From NCBI GenBank assembly GCA_000715685.1, contig KL569480.1, positions 662 through 7,914 on the forward strand: DNA of 7,253 nucleotides, given 5' to 3'. The DNA comes from Streptomyces lilacinus. GTDB taxonomy: Bacteria > Actinomycetota > Actinomycetes > Streptomycetales > Streptomycetaceae. Within the stretch, counting starts at the first letter, position 1. Each line of letters opens with the position of its first letter. Shown one piece after another: positions 1 to 5,702 of the stretch. The notes under the pieces are model-generated. The model was not told the DNA's origin. It worked only from the letters and a program-made list of their open reading frames with translations, and ran no database searches. Position numbers and translations under genes: made by a program.

Positions 1-336
1 CCCGCCGCACCGGCCGCCGCGGCGGGGGACGGCGGCAGGGTCGTGAACGGCAACGGGACCACGGCGACCTACGGCAAGACCGTCACGGGCGGCGAGGGGA
101 GCCCGCAGATGACCGCCGTGCAGGGCAGCCTCGACAAGCTCTGCGTCGGGCTGGGCAAGGTCGGCATCCAGTCCCTGCTGCTGACCAACGTCGGACTGCA
201 GGACGTGCCGATCCTCACCTCGCAGCAACAGCAGCAGTGCGTGGAGAACTCGGTGATCGTCGACGGCGACGACCCGCTCTCGCACCTGCTCGACGAGATC
301 CCGATCATCAGCGGCAACGGCTCCGGGGGCCACTGA
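1..336 (+). CDS. Rodlin family protein (RdlA/RdlB-like), 5' end outside the window
   Basis: The frame is open from base 1 to the TGA at 334-336, giving 111 visible residues. A GTG at 43 lies inside the family-conserved VNGNG segment, so it is not taken as the start; the real start and signal peptide lie upstream. The first visible residues (PAAPAAAAGD) look like the end of a signal peptide. After them come VNGNG (15-19), a TYGK stretch, SPQM (34-37), QGS, two cysteines (48 and 80) in LCVG and QQCVEN contexts, LQDVPIL (66-72), and the ending LSHLLDEIPIISGNG. This order matches my memory of S. coelicolor RdlA/RdlB. Known role: rodlins are secreted and, with chaplins, build the rodlet layer on aerial hyphae and spores. 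The two cysteines could form one disulfide (inference). A run of five glutamines (75-79) precedes Cys80. Which paralogue it is cannot be decided. Confidence 0.88.
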   Translation, partial: PAAPAAAAGDGGRVVNGNGTTATYGKTVTGGEGSPQMTAVQGSLDKLCVGLGKVGIQSLLLTNVGLQDVPILTSQQQQQCVENSVIVDGDDPLSHLLDEIPIISGNGSGGH

Positions 337-780
337 CGCACCCCGTGATCAGGCGCGATTAGCGTGGACGAGCGCAGATGTCAAGTTTCTGTAAACCCTT
401 GACGACATCATGGCGCGCCTCTCACCATTCACGGCATGAACGTGTTCGACCGCCGGCGGAGCGCCGCGCACCGGACGACGCCCCGGCGTCGCGGTCGCGG
501 CGTTGCGTCATGCCGTGGGGCGTCCGCTCCGCACGGCCCGGCCGGTCGCACGGGGCACGGGTTACTGCACATCGCCTGACCCATCCCCCCACACCTTCTG
601 AAGCTCCCCGGGCCGGCGTCGCCAGCCGGAGATCCCGGGTGCCCGGGCCACCGCCGAGGTGATCCTCGACGGTGCCGGGGCGGGCCGCGCACGTCGCGGC
701 CCCTCCCGAGCGCACGGAAAAACATCCCCACGATGTCGTGCGGTCCGGTCCTGCCCCCCTCAACGAAGGCGAAGAACCAC
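337..780 (+). other. Gene-free leader between rodlin and ansP with several stem structures
   Basis: No convincing gene lies in these 444 bases. The short open frames on both strands are rich in Arg, Pro and Ala and look like GC-driven shadows. What is visible: an AT-rich dyad at 380-403; a GC-rich dyad at 477-490 (GACGCC/GGCGTC around CC); a bulged stem at 607-639 (CCCGGG and CCGGC pairing with GCCGG and CCCGGG, with a 4-nt bulge); a hairpin at 682-702 (GGGCCGCG/CGCGGCCC, loop CACGT); and a two-part stem at 711-742 (CGCAC/GTGCG outside, ACATC/GATGT inside). The last one encloses the in-frame ATG at 733. No clean rodlin terminator with a T-run is seen; the 477-490 dyad is the nearest candidate. 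The region probably holds the ansP promoter and a long 5' leader. Confidence 0.6.
377..409 (+). promoter_or_regulatory. Imperfect palindrome overlapping a TTGACG -35-like hexamer
   Basis: GTCAA (380-384) and GTTT (385-388) pair with AAAC (393-396) and TTGAC (399-403) around a CTGT loop, with a two-base bulge (CC, 397-398). A second, wider pairing is GATGTC (377-382) with GACATC (404-409). TTGACG at 399-404 resembles a vegetative -35 hexamer; the best -10 at usual spacing (CACCAT, 423-428) is weak. The AT-rich arms stand out in GC-rich surroundings, which favours a protein-binding operator over a terminator. Regulator and target (rodlin or ansP) are unknown. Confidence 0.35.
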
Positions 781-2262
781 ATGAGTGACCGCACCCTCAC
801 TGCGGCCGACACCCCGCCCGGCGTTTCCGCTCCGGCGGCCGCGTCCTCGCACGTCGACGCCGGCGACGCGGGCTACAGCAAGGACCTCAAGTCCCGCCAC
901 GTCAACATGATTGCCATCGGCGGCGCGATAGGCACCGGCCTCTTCCTCGGCGCCGGCGGCCGTCTCGCGAACGCGGGACCCTCCCTCTTCATCGCGTACG
1001 CCGTCTGCGGCCTCTTCGCCTTCTTCGTCGTCCGGGCCCTGGGCGAGCTCGTCCTCTACCGCCCGTCCTCCGGCGCCTTCGTCTCCTACGCCCGTGAGTT
1101 CATGGGCGAGAAGGGCGCCTACACGGCCGGCTGGCTGTACTTCCTGAACTGGGCCACCACCGGCATCGCCGACATCACGGCCGTGGCCACGTACACCCAC
1201 TACTGGAGCATGTTCAGCGACATCCCGCAGTGGATCCTCGCGCTGATCGCCCTCGCGGTCGTGCTCACCGTGAACCTGATCTCGGTGAAGTACTTCGGCG
1301 AGATGGAGTTCTGGTTCGCGATCATCAAGGTCGCCGCGATCACCATCTTCATGGTCGTCGGCATCTTCCTGCTGTCCAGCGGCCACAAGGTCGGCGACAC
1401 CACCCCGGGTCTGTCCAACATCCTCGACCACGGCGGCATCTTCCCGACCGGCGTGATGCCGATGCTGATGGTCATCCAGGGCGTCGTCTTCGCCTACGCC
1501 TCCGTCGAGCTGTGCGGTGTCGCGGCGGGCGAGACCAAGAACCCCGAGAAGATCATGCCGAAGGCGATCAACTCGATCATGTGGCGTGTCGGCCTCTTCT
1601 ACGTCGGCTCGGTCATCCTGCTCGCGGTGCTGCTGCCCTACACCGCCTACCACGCCGGCGAGAGCCCCTTCGTCACCGTCCTGTCCAAGATCGGTGTCCC
1701 GTACGCGGCCGGCGTGATGAACCTCGTCGTCCTCACCGCGGCGCTCTCCAGTCTGAACTCGGGCCTGTACTCCACCGGCCGCATCCTGCGCTCGATGGCC
1801 ATGTCGGGCTCCGCGCCGAAGTTCACCGGCCTGATGAACAAGGGCCAGGTGCCCTACGGCGGCATCCTGCTCACCGCGTTCTTCTGCGTGCTGGGCGTCG
1901 GCCTGAACTTCGTCGTCCCGGCGGACGCCTTCGAGATCGTGCTGAACTTCGCCGCGATCGGCATCATCGGCACCTGGGGCATGATCATGGTCTGCTCCCT
2001 GCTCTTCTGGAAGCGCTCGAAGGACGGCCGGGTCACCCGCCCCGGCTACAAGCTGCCCTGGGCCCCGTACACCCAGATCGTCACGCTGGTCTTCCTGGCC
2101 GGTGTGCTGGGCATCATGGCGTCCGACGAGGGCGCCAGCCGCACCACTGTGATGTGCCTGCCGCTCATCGTGGCGGCGCTGGTCGGCGGCTGGTTCCTGG
2201 TCCGCGGTCGGGTCGCCAGGACCCGGCGCGAGGCCGAGCTGAAGCAGGCGGAGACCGCCTAG
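781..2262 (+). CDS. ansP: L-asparagine permease, amino acid/proton symporter of the APC superfamily
   Basis: The 493-residue product is an integral membrane transporter, expected to import L-asparagine with protons (known role of AnsP in the amino acid transporter family). About 12 helices can be drawn. Motifs: IAIGGAIGTGLFLGAG (45-60, unwound helix 1 at the substrate site), ALGELVLYRPSSGAFVSYAR (86-105), the helix-6 segment SVELCGVAAGETKNPEK (241-257), PKAINSIMWR (260-269) and ALSSLNSGLYSTGRILRSMA (321-340). These and the phrase YHAGESPFVT agree closely with E. coli AnsP as I recall it, more than with GabP, CycA or aromatic permeases. Length is typical. I chose ATG 781 over the in-frame ATG 733 because GAAGG (765-769) and GAAGA (771-775) precede it, and because 733 lies within a predicted stem. 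It is monocistronic, with its own long leader and a strong terminator at 2291-2350. Specificity by sequence alone is likely, not proven. Confidence 0.85.
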   Translation: MSDRTLTAADTPPGVSAPAAASSHVDAGDAGYSKDLKSRHVNMIAIGGAIGTGLFLGAGGRLANAGPSLFIAYAVCGLFAFFVVRALGELVLYRPSSGAFVSYAREFMGEKGAYTAGWLYFLNWATTGIADITAVATYTHYWSMFSDIPQWILALIALAVVLTVNLISVKYFGEMEFWFAIIKVAAITIFMVVGIFLLSSGHKVGDTTPGLSNILDHGGIFPTGVMPMLMVIQGVVFAYASVELCGVAAGETKNPEKIMPKAINSIMWRVGLFYVGSVILLAVLLPYTAYHAGESPFVTVLSKIGVPYAAGVMNLVVLTAALSSLNSGLYSTGRILRSMAMSGSAPKFTGLMNKGQVPYGGILLTAFFCVLGVGLNFVVPADAFEIVLNFAAIGIIGTWGMIMVCSLLFWKRSKDGRVTRPGYKLPWAPYTQIVTLVFLAGVLGIMASDEGASRTTVMCLPLIVAALVGGWFLVRGRVARTRREAELKQAETA

Positions 2263-2290
2263 TCACCACCGGGCCACCACGGTCCGACGA

Positions 2291-2350
2291 CCGCCCCCGG
2301 CGGCGTCCCTCCCGGAGAAATCCGGGCGGGAGCCGCCGGGGGCGGTTTTT
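2291..2350 (+). terminator. Strong rho-independent terminator of ansP
   Basis: The outer arms CCGCCCCCGGCGGC (2291-2304) and GCCGCCGGGGGCGG (2332-2345) are perfectly complementary over 14 bp. The inner arms CCCTCCCGGA (2307-2316) and TCCGGGCGGG (2321-2330) pair over 10 bp with one T/C mismatch. The loop is GAAA (2317-2320), a stable GNRA tetraloop. TTTTT follows at once (2346-2350), with further T-rich bases after it. This is a textbook hairpin plus T-tract 28 bases after the ansP stop codon. Confidence 0.92.
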
Positions 2351-2599
2351 GTTTGCCCAGGGCAACGTAAGTCTTTGCAGGAATGTGACTTCCGTCGGAT
2401 TTCCATTGATCGAATTTCTCCGTAATTCGGCCTCTGACCTGGGAAACTTGCCATTTCGCCGAATGAATGTTCAGGTTATTGGGCGCCTTGCAGGCCGTTC
2501 CCGTCCGCAATCCGGACCCCGGGAAAGGGCTGCGGAAATGAAAGGCGCACCACCTTTTCGAGAAAGAACTTGCCCTTTGTAGGCGTGTTGGGAGAACCC
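2351..2599 (+). promoter_or_regulatory. Low-GC structured leader of the membrane-protein gene
   Basis: A hand count gives about 47% G+C over 2351-2480, far below the flanking genes. Inverted repeats: GGAA/TTCC around 6 nt (2380-2393); CGAATT/AATTCG around 7 nt (2411-2429); ATTCGGC/GCCGAAT around 26 nt (2425-2464); and a nested pair, AAAGGGC/GCCCTTT (2524-2530 with 2572-2578) enclosing AAAGG/CCTTT (2541-2545 with 2553-2557). The second and third share bases 2425-2429, so they cannot form together. This is probably a promoter/operator region with a 5' UTR. I could not pick a convincing -35/-10 pair, and no known riboswitch signature was recognised. Confidence 0.5.
2590..2599 (+). promoter_or_regulatory. 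Ribosome binding site deciding a GTG start at 2600
   Basis: GGGAG at 2590-2594 lies five bases before the GTG at 2600. The more upstream in-frame TTG at 2570 sits inside an inverted repeat and has only a weak A-rich GAGAAAG before it. The RBS therefore selects GTG 2600 as the start of the downstream membrane protein. Confidence 0.65.
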
Positions 2600-3244
2600 G
2601 TGTCCGCTCTGTCGCCGGAACCGCCCCTGTCCATCGTGTCCCCGTCCAGAGCGCCCCGGGCGCCCCACCTCGTGCCCATGCCCCGCGCGGTGCCCCGAGG
2701 TGCCCGGCACGCCCGCCCGATGGGCCTGTACGACTCCTGGTGGACCGTCGTCGGCGCCGCGGGCCTGCTGTGCGCCGGCTGGGCCGCCTCGGTGTGGATC
2801 TCCCTGCACCTGCAGGCCGACCCCTCCCTGCACTCCGTCGCCCTCTTCGTCCACCTCGCCTCGCTCGTGCTGGGCTTCGGGGCCGTCCTGGTGGCCGACT
2901 ACTACGGGCTGCTGTGGATGACCGGCCGCTGCACCCTCGCCGAGGCCATCGGCAGCACGAGCCGGCTGCACGTCCCCATCTGGGCCGGCCTCGCGGGCCT
3001 CGTCCTCAGCGGCACGCTGCTGCACCCCAACCCGGCGGCCACGCCCACCCTGGTCAAGCTGGTGATGGTGCTCGTCCTGGCCCTCAACGGGCTGCAGGCC
3101 GGTCTCCTCAACAAGCGCATGGCCGAGCAGGCGCACGGCACGCCCGGGCGCGGCCTCCTCGCCTGGGGCGGCGCCACCGCGCTGATCTCGCAGATCTGCT
3201 GGTGGGGCGCGGTCGTCATCGGCTTCCGCAACAGCACGCGCTGA
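2600..3244 (+). CDS. Unassigned five-helix membrane protein
   Basis: From GTG 2600 the product has 214 residues. I do not recognise a named family. The first 40 or so residues are Pro/Arg-rich and probably cytoplasmic, with no signal peptide. Five hydrophobic segments follow: about 48-70 (WWTVVGAAGLLCAGWAASVW), 80-106 (ALFVHLASLVLGFGAVLVAD), 124-143, 150-171 and 186-209. Histidines fall in or beside helices: His78 and His85 at helix 2, His124 at the start of helix 3, His142 at its end. Such spacing is seen in haem- or metal-binding membrane proteins, but no ligand can be assigned here. Distinctive phrases are ADYYGLLWMTGR (99-110) and LVKLVMVLVLALNGLQAGLL (151-170). A shorter form from ATG 2720 (MGLYDSWW) would lose only the Pro/Arg-rich tail. 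It stands alone between an upstream terminator and downstream hairpins, behind an unusual low-GC leader. Gene reality is well supported; function is unknown. Confidence 0.78.
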   Translation: MSALSPEPPLSIVSPSRAPRAPHLVPMPRAVPRGARHARPMGLYDSWWTVVGAAGLLCAGWAASVWISLHLQADPSLHSVALFVHLASLVLGFGAVLVADYYGLLWMTGRCTLAEAIGSTSRLHVPIWAGLAGLVLSGTLLHPNPAATPTLVKLVMVLVLALNGLQAGLLNKRMAEQAHGTPGRGLLAWGGATALISQICWWGAVVIGFRNSTR

Positions 3245-3250
3245 GCAGGT

Positions 3251-3323
3251 CCGGGCCTCGCGGCCCGGCACCACGACGGCCCGGCCCGTCGGCACCACGC
3301 CGACGGTCCGGGCCGTCGGCGTG
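3251..3323 (+). terminator. Compound terminator with alternative hairpins after the membrane-protein gene
   Basis: Hairpin A: CCGGGCC (3251-3257)/GGCCCGG (3262-3268), loop TCGC, seven bases after the stop. Hairpin B: GACGGCCCGG (3275-3284) with CCGGGCCGTC (3308-3317), continuing inward as CCGTCGGC (3286-3293) with GCCGACGG (3299-3306), loop ACCAC; this gives 18 pairs with one C/T mismatch. Hairpin C, exclusive with B: CACGCCGACGG (3296-3306)/CCGTCGGCGTG (3313-3323), 11 perfect pairs, followed by a short TT. There is no long T-tract, as is common in streptomycetes. Confidence 0.7.
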
Positions 3324-3355
3324 TTCGCCACACGTACCACGCCGCTTCACACGGC
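3323..3355 (+). promoter_or_regulatory. Candidate PHO-box-like triple 11-nt direct repeat
   Basis: Three adjacent 11-base units, GTTCGCCACAC, GTACCACGCCG and CTTCACACGGC, can be read in register. By eye they match the Streptomyces PhoP unit (G-G/T-TCA-YYY-R-C/G-G, from memory) at 6, 6 and about 8 of 11 positions. They lie 82 bases before a secreted phospholipase, a class often under PhoP control. The middle unit is poor, so this is only a candidate. Confidence 0.3.
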
Positions 3356-3436
3356 CGATACCAGGCCTTCCCCGGCTCTGGGTGCTCTTGGATCCTCTGC
3401 GGTACCAGTCCTCACACCCCACGAGGTCCCTCACCC

Positions 3437-5494
3437 ATGGCTGAACTCAACCGGCGGCGCTTCCTCCAGATCGCGGGCGCGACCGCGGGCTTCGCGGCCC
3501 TGTCGAACAGCATCGACCGCGCCGCGGCCATCCCGGCCCGGCGGCGCTCCGGCACCATCGACGACGTCGAGCACATCGTCGTGCTGATGCAGGAGAACCG
3601 GTCCTTCGACCACTACTTCGGCTCGCTGAAGGGCGTCCGCGGCTTCGGCGACCCGCGCCCGATGACCCTGGGCACGGGCAAGTCGGTCTGGCACCAGCCG
3701 GACGGCGCCAAGGACGTCCTGCCGTACCGCCCCGAGGCCGCGGACCTCGGCATGCAGTTCATCGCCGGCCTCAACCACGACTGGGCCGGCGGCCACAAGG
3801 CCTGGAACCACGGCAAGTACGACCAGTGGATCCCCGCCAAGTCCGCGGGCACCATGGCCTACCTCACCCGCGAGGACATCCCCTTCCACTACGCCCTGGC
3901 GGACGCCTTCACCGTCTGCGACGCCTACCACTGCTCCTTCATCGGAGCCACCGACCCCAACCGCTACTACCTGTGGACCGGCCACACCGGCAACGACGGC
4001 CAGGGCGGCGGCCCCGTCCTCGGCAACGAGGAGGCCGGCTACTCCTGGACCACCTACCCCGAGCGGCTGGAGAAGGCCGGCATCTCCTGGAAGATCTACC
4101 AGGACGTCGGCGACGGCCTGGACAAGGCCGGCTCCTGGGGCTGGATCAACGACGCCTACCGCGGCAACTACGGCGACAACTCCCTCCTCTACTTCGACAA
4201 CTACCGCAACGCCCAACCCGGCGACCCCCTCTACGACAAGGCCCGCACCGGCACGAACGTCAAGAAGGGCGACGGCTACTTCGACGTCCTCAAGGCCGAC
4301 GTCAAGGCCGGCAAGCTGCCGCAGATATCCTGGATCGCCGCCCCCGAGGCCTTCTCCGAGCACCCCAACTGGCCCGTGAACTACGGCGCCTGGTACATCT
4401 CCCAGGTCCTGGACGCCCTCACCGCCAACCCCGAGGTGTGGAGCAGGACCGCACTCTTCATCACGTACGACGAGAACGACGGCTACTTCGACCACGTCGC
4501 GCCGCCCTTCCCGCCCGCCTCCGCCGCCCAGGGCCTGTCCACCGTGGACACCACCCTCGACGTCTTCGCCGGCAACGGCCACTACGGGGCCGGCCCCTAC
4601 GGCCTCGGCCAGCGGGTGCCCATGATCGTGGTCTCCCCCTGGAGCACCGGCGGCTTCGTCTGCTCCGAGGTCTTCGACCACACCTCCGTCATCCGCTTCA
4701 TGGAGCGCCGCTTCGGCGTGCGGGAACCCCACATCTCGCCCTGGCGCCGCGCCATCTGCGGCGACCTCACCTCGGCGTTCGACTTCCGGCTCCAGCACAC
4801 GCGGCCCGCCGCGCTGCCGGACACCACCGGCTGGGCGCCCAAGGACCGCGAGCGCCACCCCGACTACGTACCGAAGCCGCCCGCCAACCCCTCCCTGCCC
4901 AAGCAGGAGAACGGCTCCCGCCCCACCCGCCCGCTGCGCTACACGCCGCTGACCGACGGCGCGGCGACCCCCTCGACCGGGCGCTTCACCCTCACCTTCA
5001 GCGGCGGGGCCGAGACCGGCGCCTGCTTCACCGTCACCTCCGGCAACCGCGCGGACGGCCCCTGGACGTACACCACCGAGGCCGGCAAGAGCATCTCCGA
5101 CACCTGGAACACCGCCTACTCCAAGGGCGTGTACGACCTGTCGGTGTACGGCCCCAACGGCTTCCTGCGCACCTTCCGGGGATCCGGCACCACCGCCGGA
5201 CCCGAGGTGACGGCCCGGCATGCCGGCCGCGGCTGCGCCGTCGAGCTGACCCTGACCAACACCGGCACCACCGCCTGCCGCCTCACCCTCTCCAACGCCT
5301 ACGACGGCAAGAAGGAGACGTTCACCGTGGCCCCGGGCCGCCGCGTGGTCCACACCGTGAACCTGCGCCGCAGCAAGCGCTGGTACGACCTGTCGGTGGT
5401 CTCCGACCAGGACGGCACCTTCCTGCGGAGATTCGCCGGACACGTCGAGAACGGCGAGCCGGGCGTGAGCGACCCGGCGATCATCACACACTGA
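3437..5494 (+). CDS. Secreted phosphocholine-type phospholipase C (Tat substrate)
   Basis: The 685-residue product belongs to the bacterial phospholipase C/acid phosphatase superfamily. Expected reaction: phosphatidylcholine to diacylglycerol and phosphocholine, outside the cell. Start ATG 3437 follows GAGG (3423-3426). The N-terminus has a twin-arginine signal, NRRRFLQ (5-11), then a weakly hydrophobic stretch and a likely cleavage near Ala31. Catalytic-domain motifs: EHIVVLMQENRSFDHYFG (45-62; the EN pair is a known metal-ligand position), HDW (114-116), ATDPNRYYLWTG (171-182; Thr172 sits where the family nucleophile is expected), TYDENDGYFDHVAPP (343-357; DE pair), GHYGAGPYGLGQRVP (381-395) and FDHTSVIRFMERRFG (413-427). 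The C-terminus carries two tandem DUF756-type beta domains (about 498-583 and 588-672) with matching YDLSV...FLR ends. Length is normal and no key motif is missing. Choline-lipid preference is inferred. It is monocistronic, between hairpins. Confidence 0.92.
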   Translation: MAELNRRRFLQIAGATAGFAALSNSIDRAAAIPARRRSGTIDDVEHIVVLMQENRSFDHYFGSLKGVRGFGDPRPMTLGTGKSVWHQPDGAKDVLPYRPEAADLGMQFIAGLNHDWAGGHKAWNHGKYDQWIPAKSAGTMAYLTREDIPFHYALADAFTVCDAYHCSFIGATDPNRYYLWTGHTGNDGQGGGPVLGNEEAGYSWTTYPERLEKAGISWKIYQDVGDGLDKAGSWGWINDAYRGNYGDNSLLYFDNYRNAQPGDPLYDKARTGTNVKKGDGYFDVLKADVKAGKLPQISWIAAPEAFSEHPNWPVNYGAWYISQVLDALTANPEVWSRTALFITYDENDGYFDHVAPPFPPASAAQGLSTVDTTLDVFAGNGHYGAGPYGLGQRVPMIVVSPWSTGGFVCSEVFDHTSVIRFMERRFGVREPHISPWRRAICGDLTSAFDFRLQHTRPAALPDTTGWAPKDRERHPDYVPKPPANPSLPKQENGSRPTRPLRYTPLTDGAATPSTGRFTLTFSGGAETGACFTVTSGNRADGPWTYTTEAGKSISDTWNTAYSKGVYDLSVYGPNGFLRTFRGSGTTAGPEVTARHAGRGCAVELTLTNTGTTACRLTLSNAYDGKKETFTVAPGRRVVHTVNLRRSKRWYDLSVVSDQDGTFLRRFAGHVENGEPGVSDPAIITH

Positions 5495-5702
5495 GCGTCG
5501 GCGCGTCCCGACCGGCCGGCACTCGCCGGCCGGTCGGCGTCGTTTCGCGTCCAGCACAGGGTGAGGCGCCGGCCCCGGCCGCCCGGCGCCGCTCGGCACA
5601 CAAATGTTTCTTTCTGCGTGCAACCGTCCAAGCGTGCGGTTCATCTCTAGTTACGTGTCGCTGCCGACACCCAGTCACATGCCCTAGAAAGGTCGTCTCA
5701 AC
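5495..5702 (+). promoter_or_regulatory. Intergenic leader between phospholipase and L,D-transpeptidase genes
   Basis: After the terminator-type hairpins at 5509-5590 the sequence becomes more AT-rich (5600-5620). GCGTGC occurs twice (5616-5621 and 5632-5637), and AACCG (5622-5626) pairs with CGGTT (5637-5641). A compact hairpin, GTGTCG/CGACAC with loop CTGC (5655-5670), lies about 16 bases before the GAAAGG ribosome binding site (5687-5692), itself ten bases before the GTG start. The transpeptidase promoter is probably here. No -35/-10 pair is convincing. Confidence 0.45.
5509..5536 (+). terminator. Terminator hairpin of the phospholipase C gene
   Basis: CGACCGGCCGGC (5509-5520) and GCCGGCCGGTCG (5525-5536) are perfectly complementary over 12 bp with loop ACTC, starting 14 bases after the stop codon. 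A short TTT follows at 5543-5545 rather than a full T-tract. A second stem, GGCGCCGG (5565-5572)/CCGGCGCC (5583-5590), lies downstream and could act as backup. Confidence 0.78.

Noticed and set aside
378..662. 94-residue open frame starting at ATG 378
   Set aside because: It is Arg/Pro/Ser-rich with no ribosome binding site, and it starts inside the operator-like dyad. The matching reverse-strand frames (422-812) are equally biased. This is what GC-rich noncoding DNA gives by chance.
733..780. Upstream ATG start for ansP at 733
   Set aside because: It would add 16 residues unlike other permease N-termini. It lies in a predicted stem, and the better-placed GAAGG/GAAGA site serves ATG 781.
1230..2582. 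450-residue + strand frame overlapping ansP
   Set aside because: Its composition is dominated by Arg, Gly, Pro, His and Asp, typical of an out-of-frame reading, and it runs through the strong terminator at 2291-2350.
2351..2599. c-di-AMP (ydaO), cobalamin or TPP riboswitch in the low-GC leader
   Set aside because: I looked for the conserved sequence blocks of these classes and saw none.
3335..3361. WhiG-type sporulation promoter (GCCGATA at 3354-3360 with TACC 15 bases upstream)
   Set aside because: The -10-like part is good, but the -35 should be TAAA and matches only two of four bases. Too weak to call without expression data.
3431..5644. 737-residue reverse-strand open frame opposite the phospholipase C gene
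   Set aside because: It is low-complexity Val/Gly/Ala/Arg sequence, the usual antisense mirror of a GC-rich gene. The + strand frame has intact catalytic motifs and a Tat signal.
5620..5653. SigE-type promoter upstream of the L,D-transpeptidase gene (GCAAC ... GGTTC)
   Set aside because: Cell-wall genes are plausible SigE targets, but both elements deviate from the GGAAC/GTC pattern and the spacing is off.
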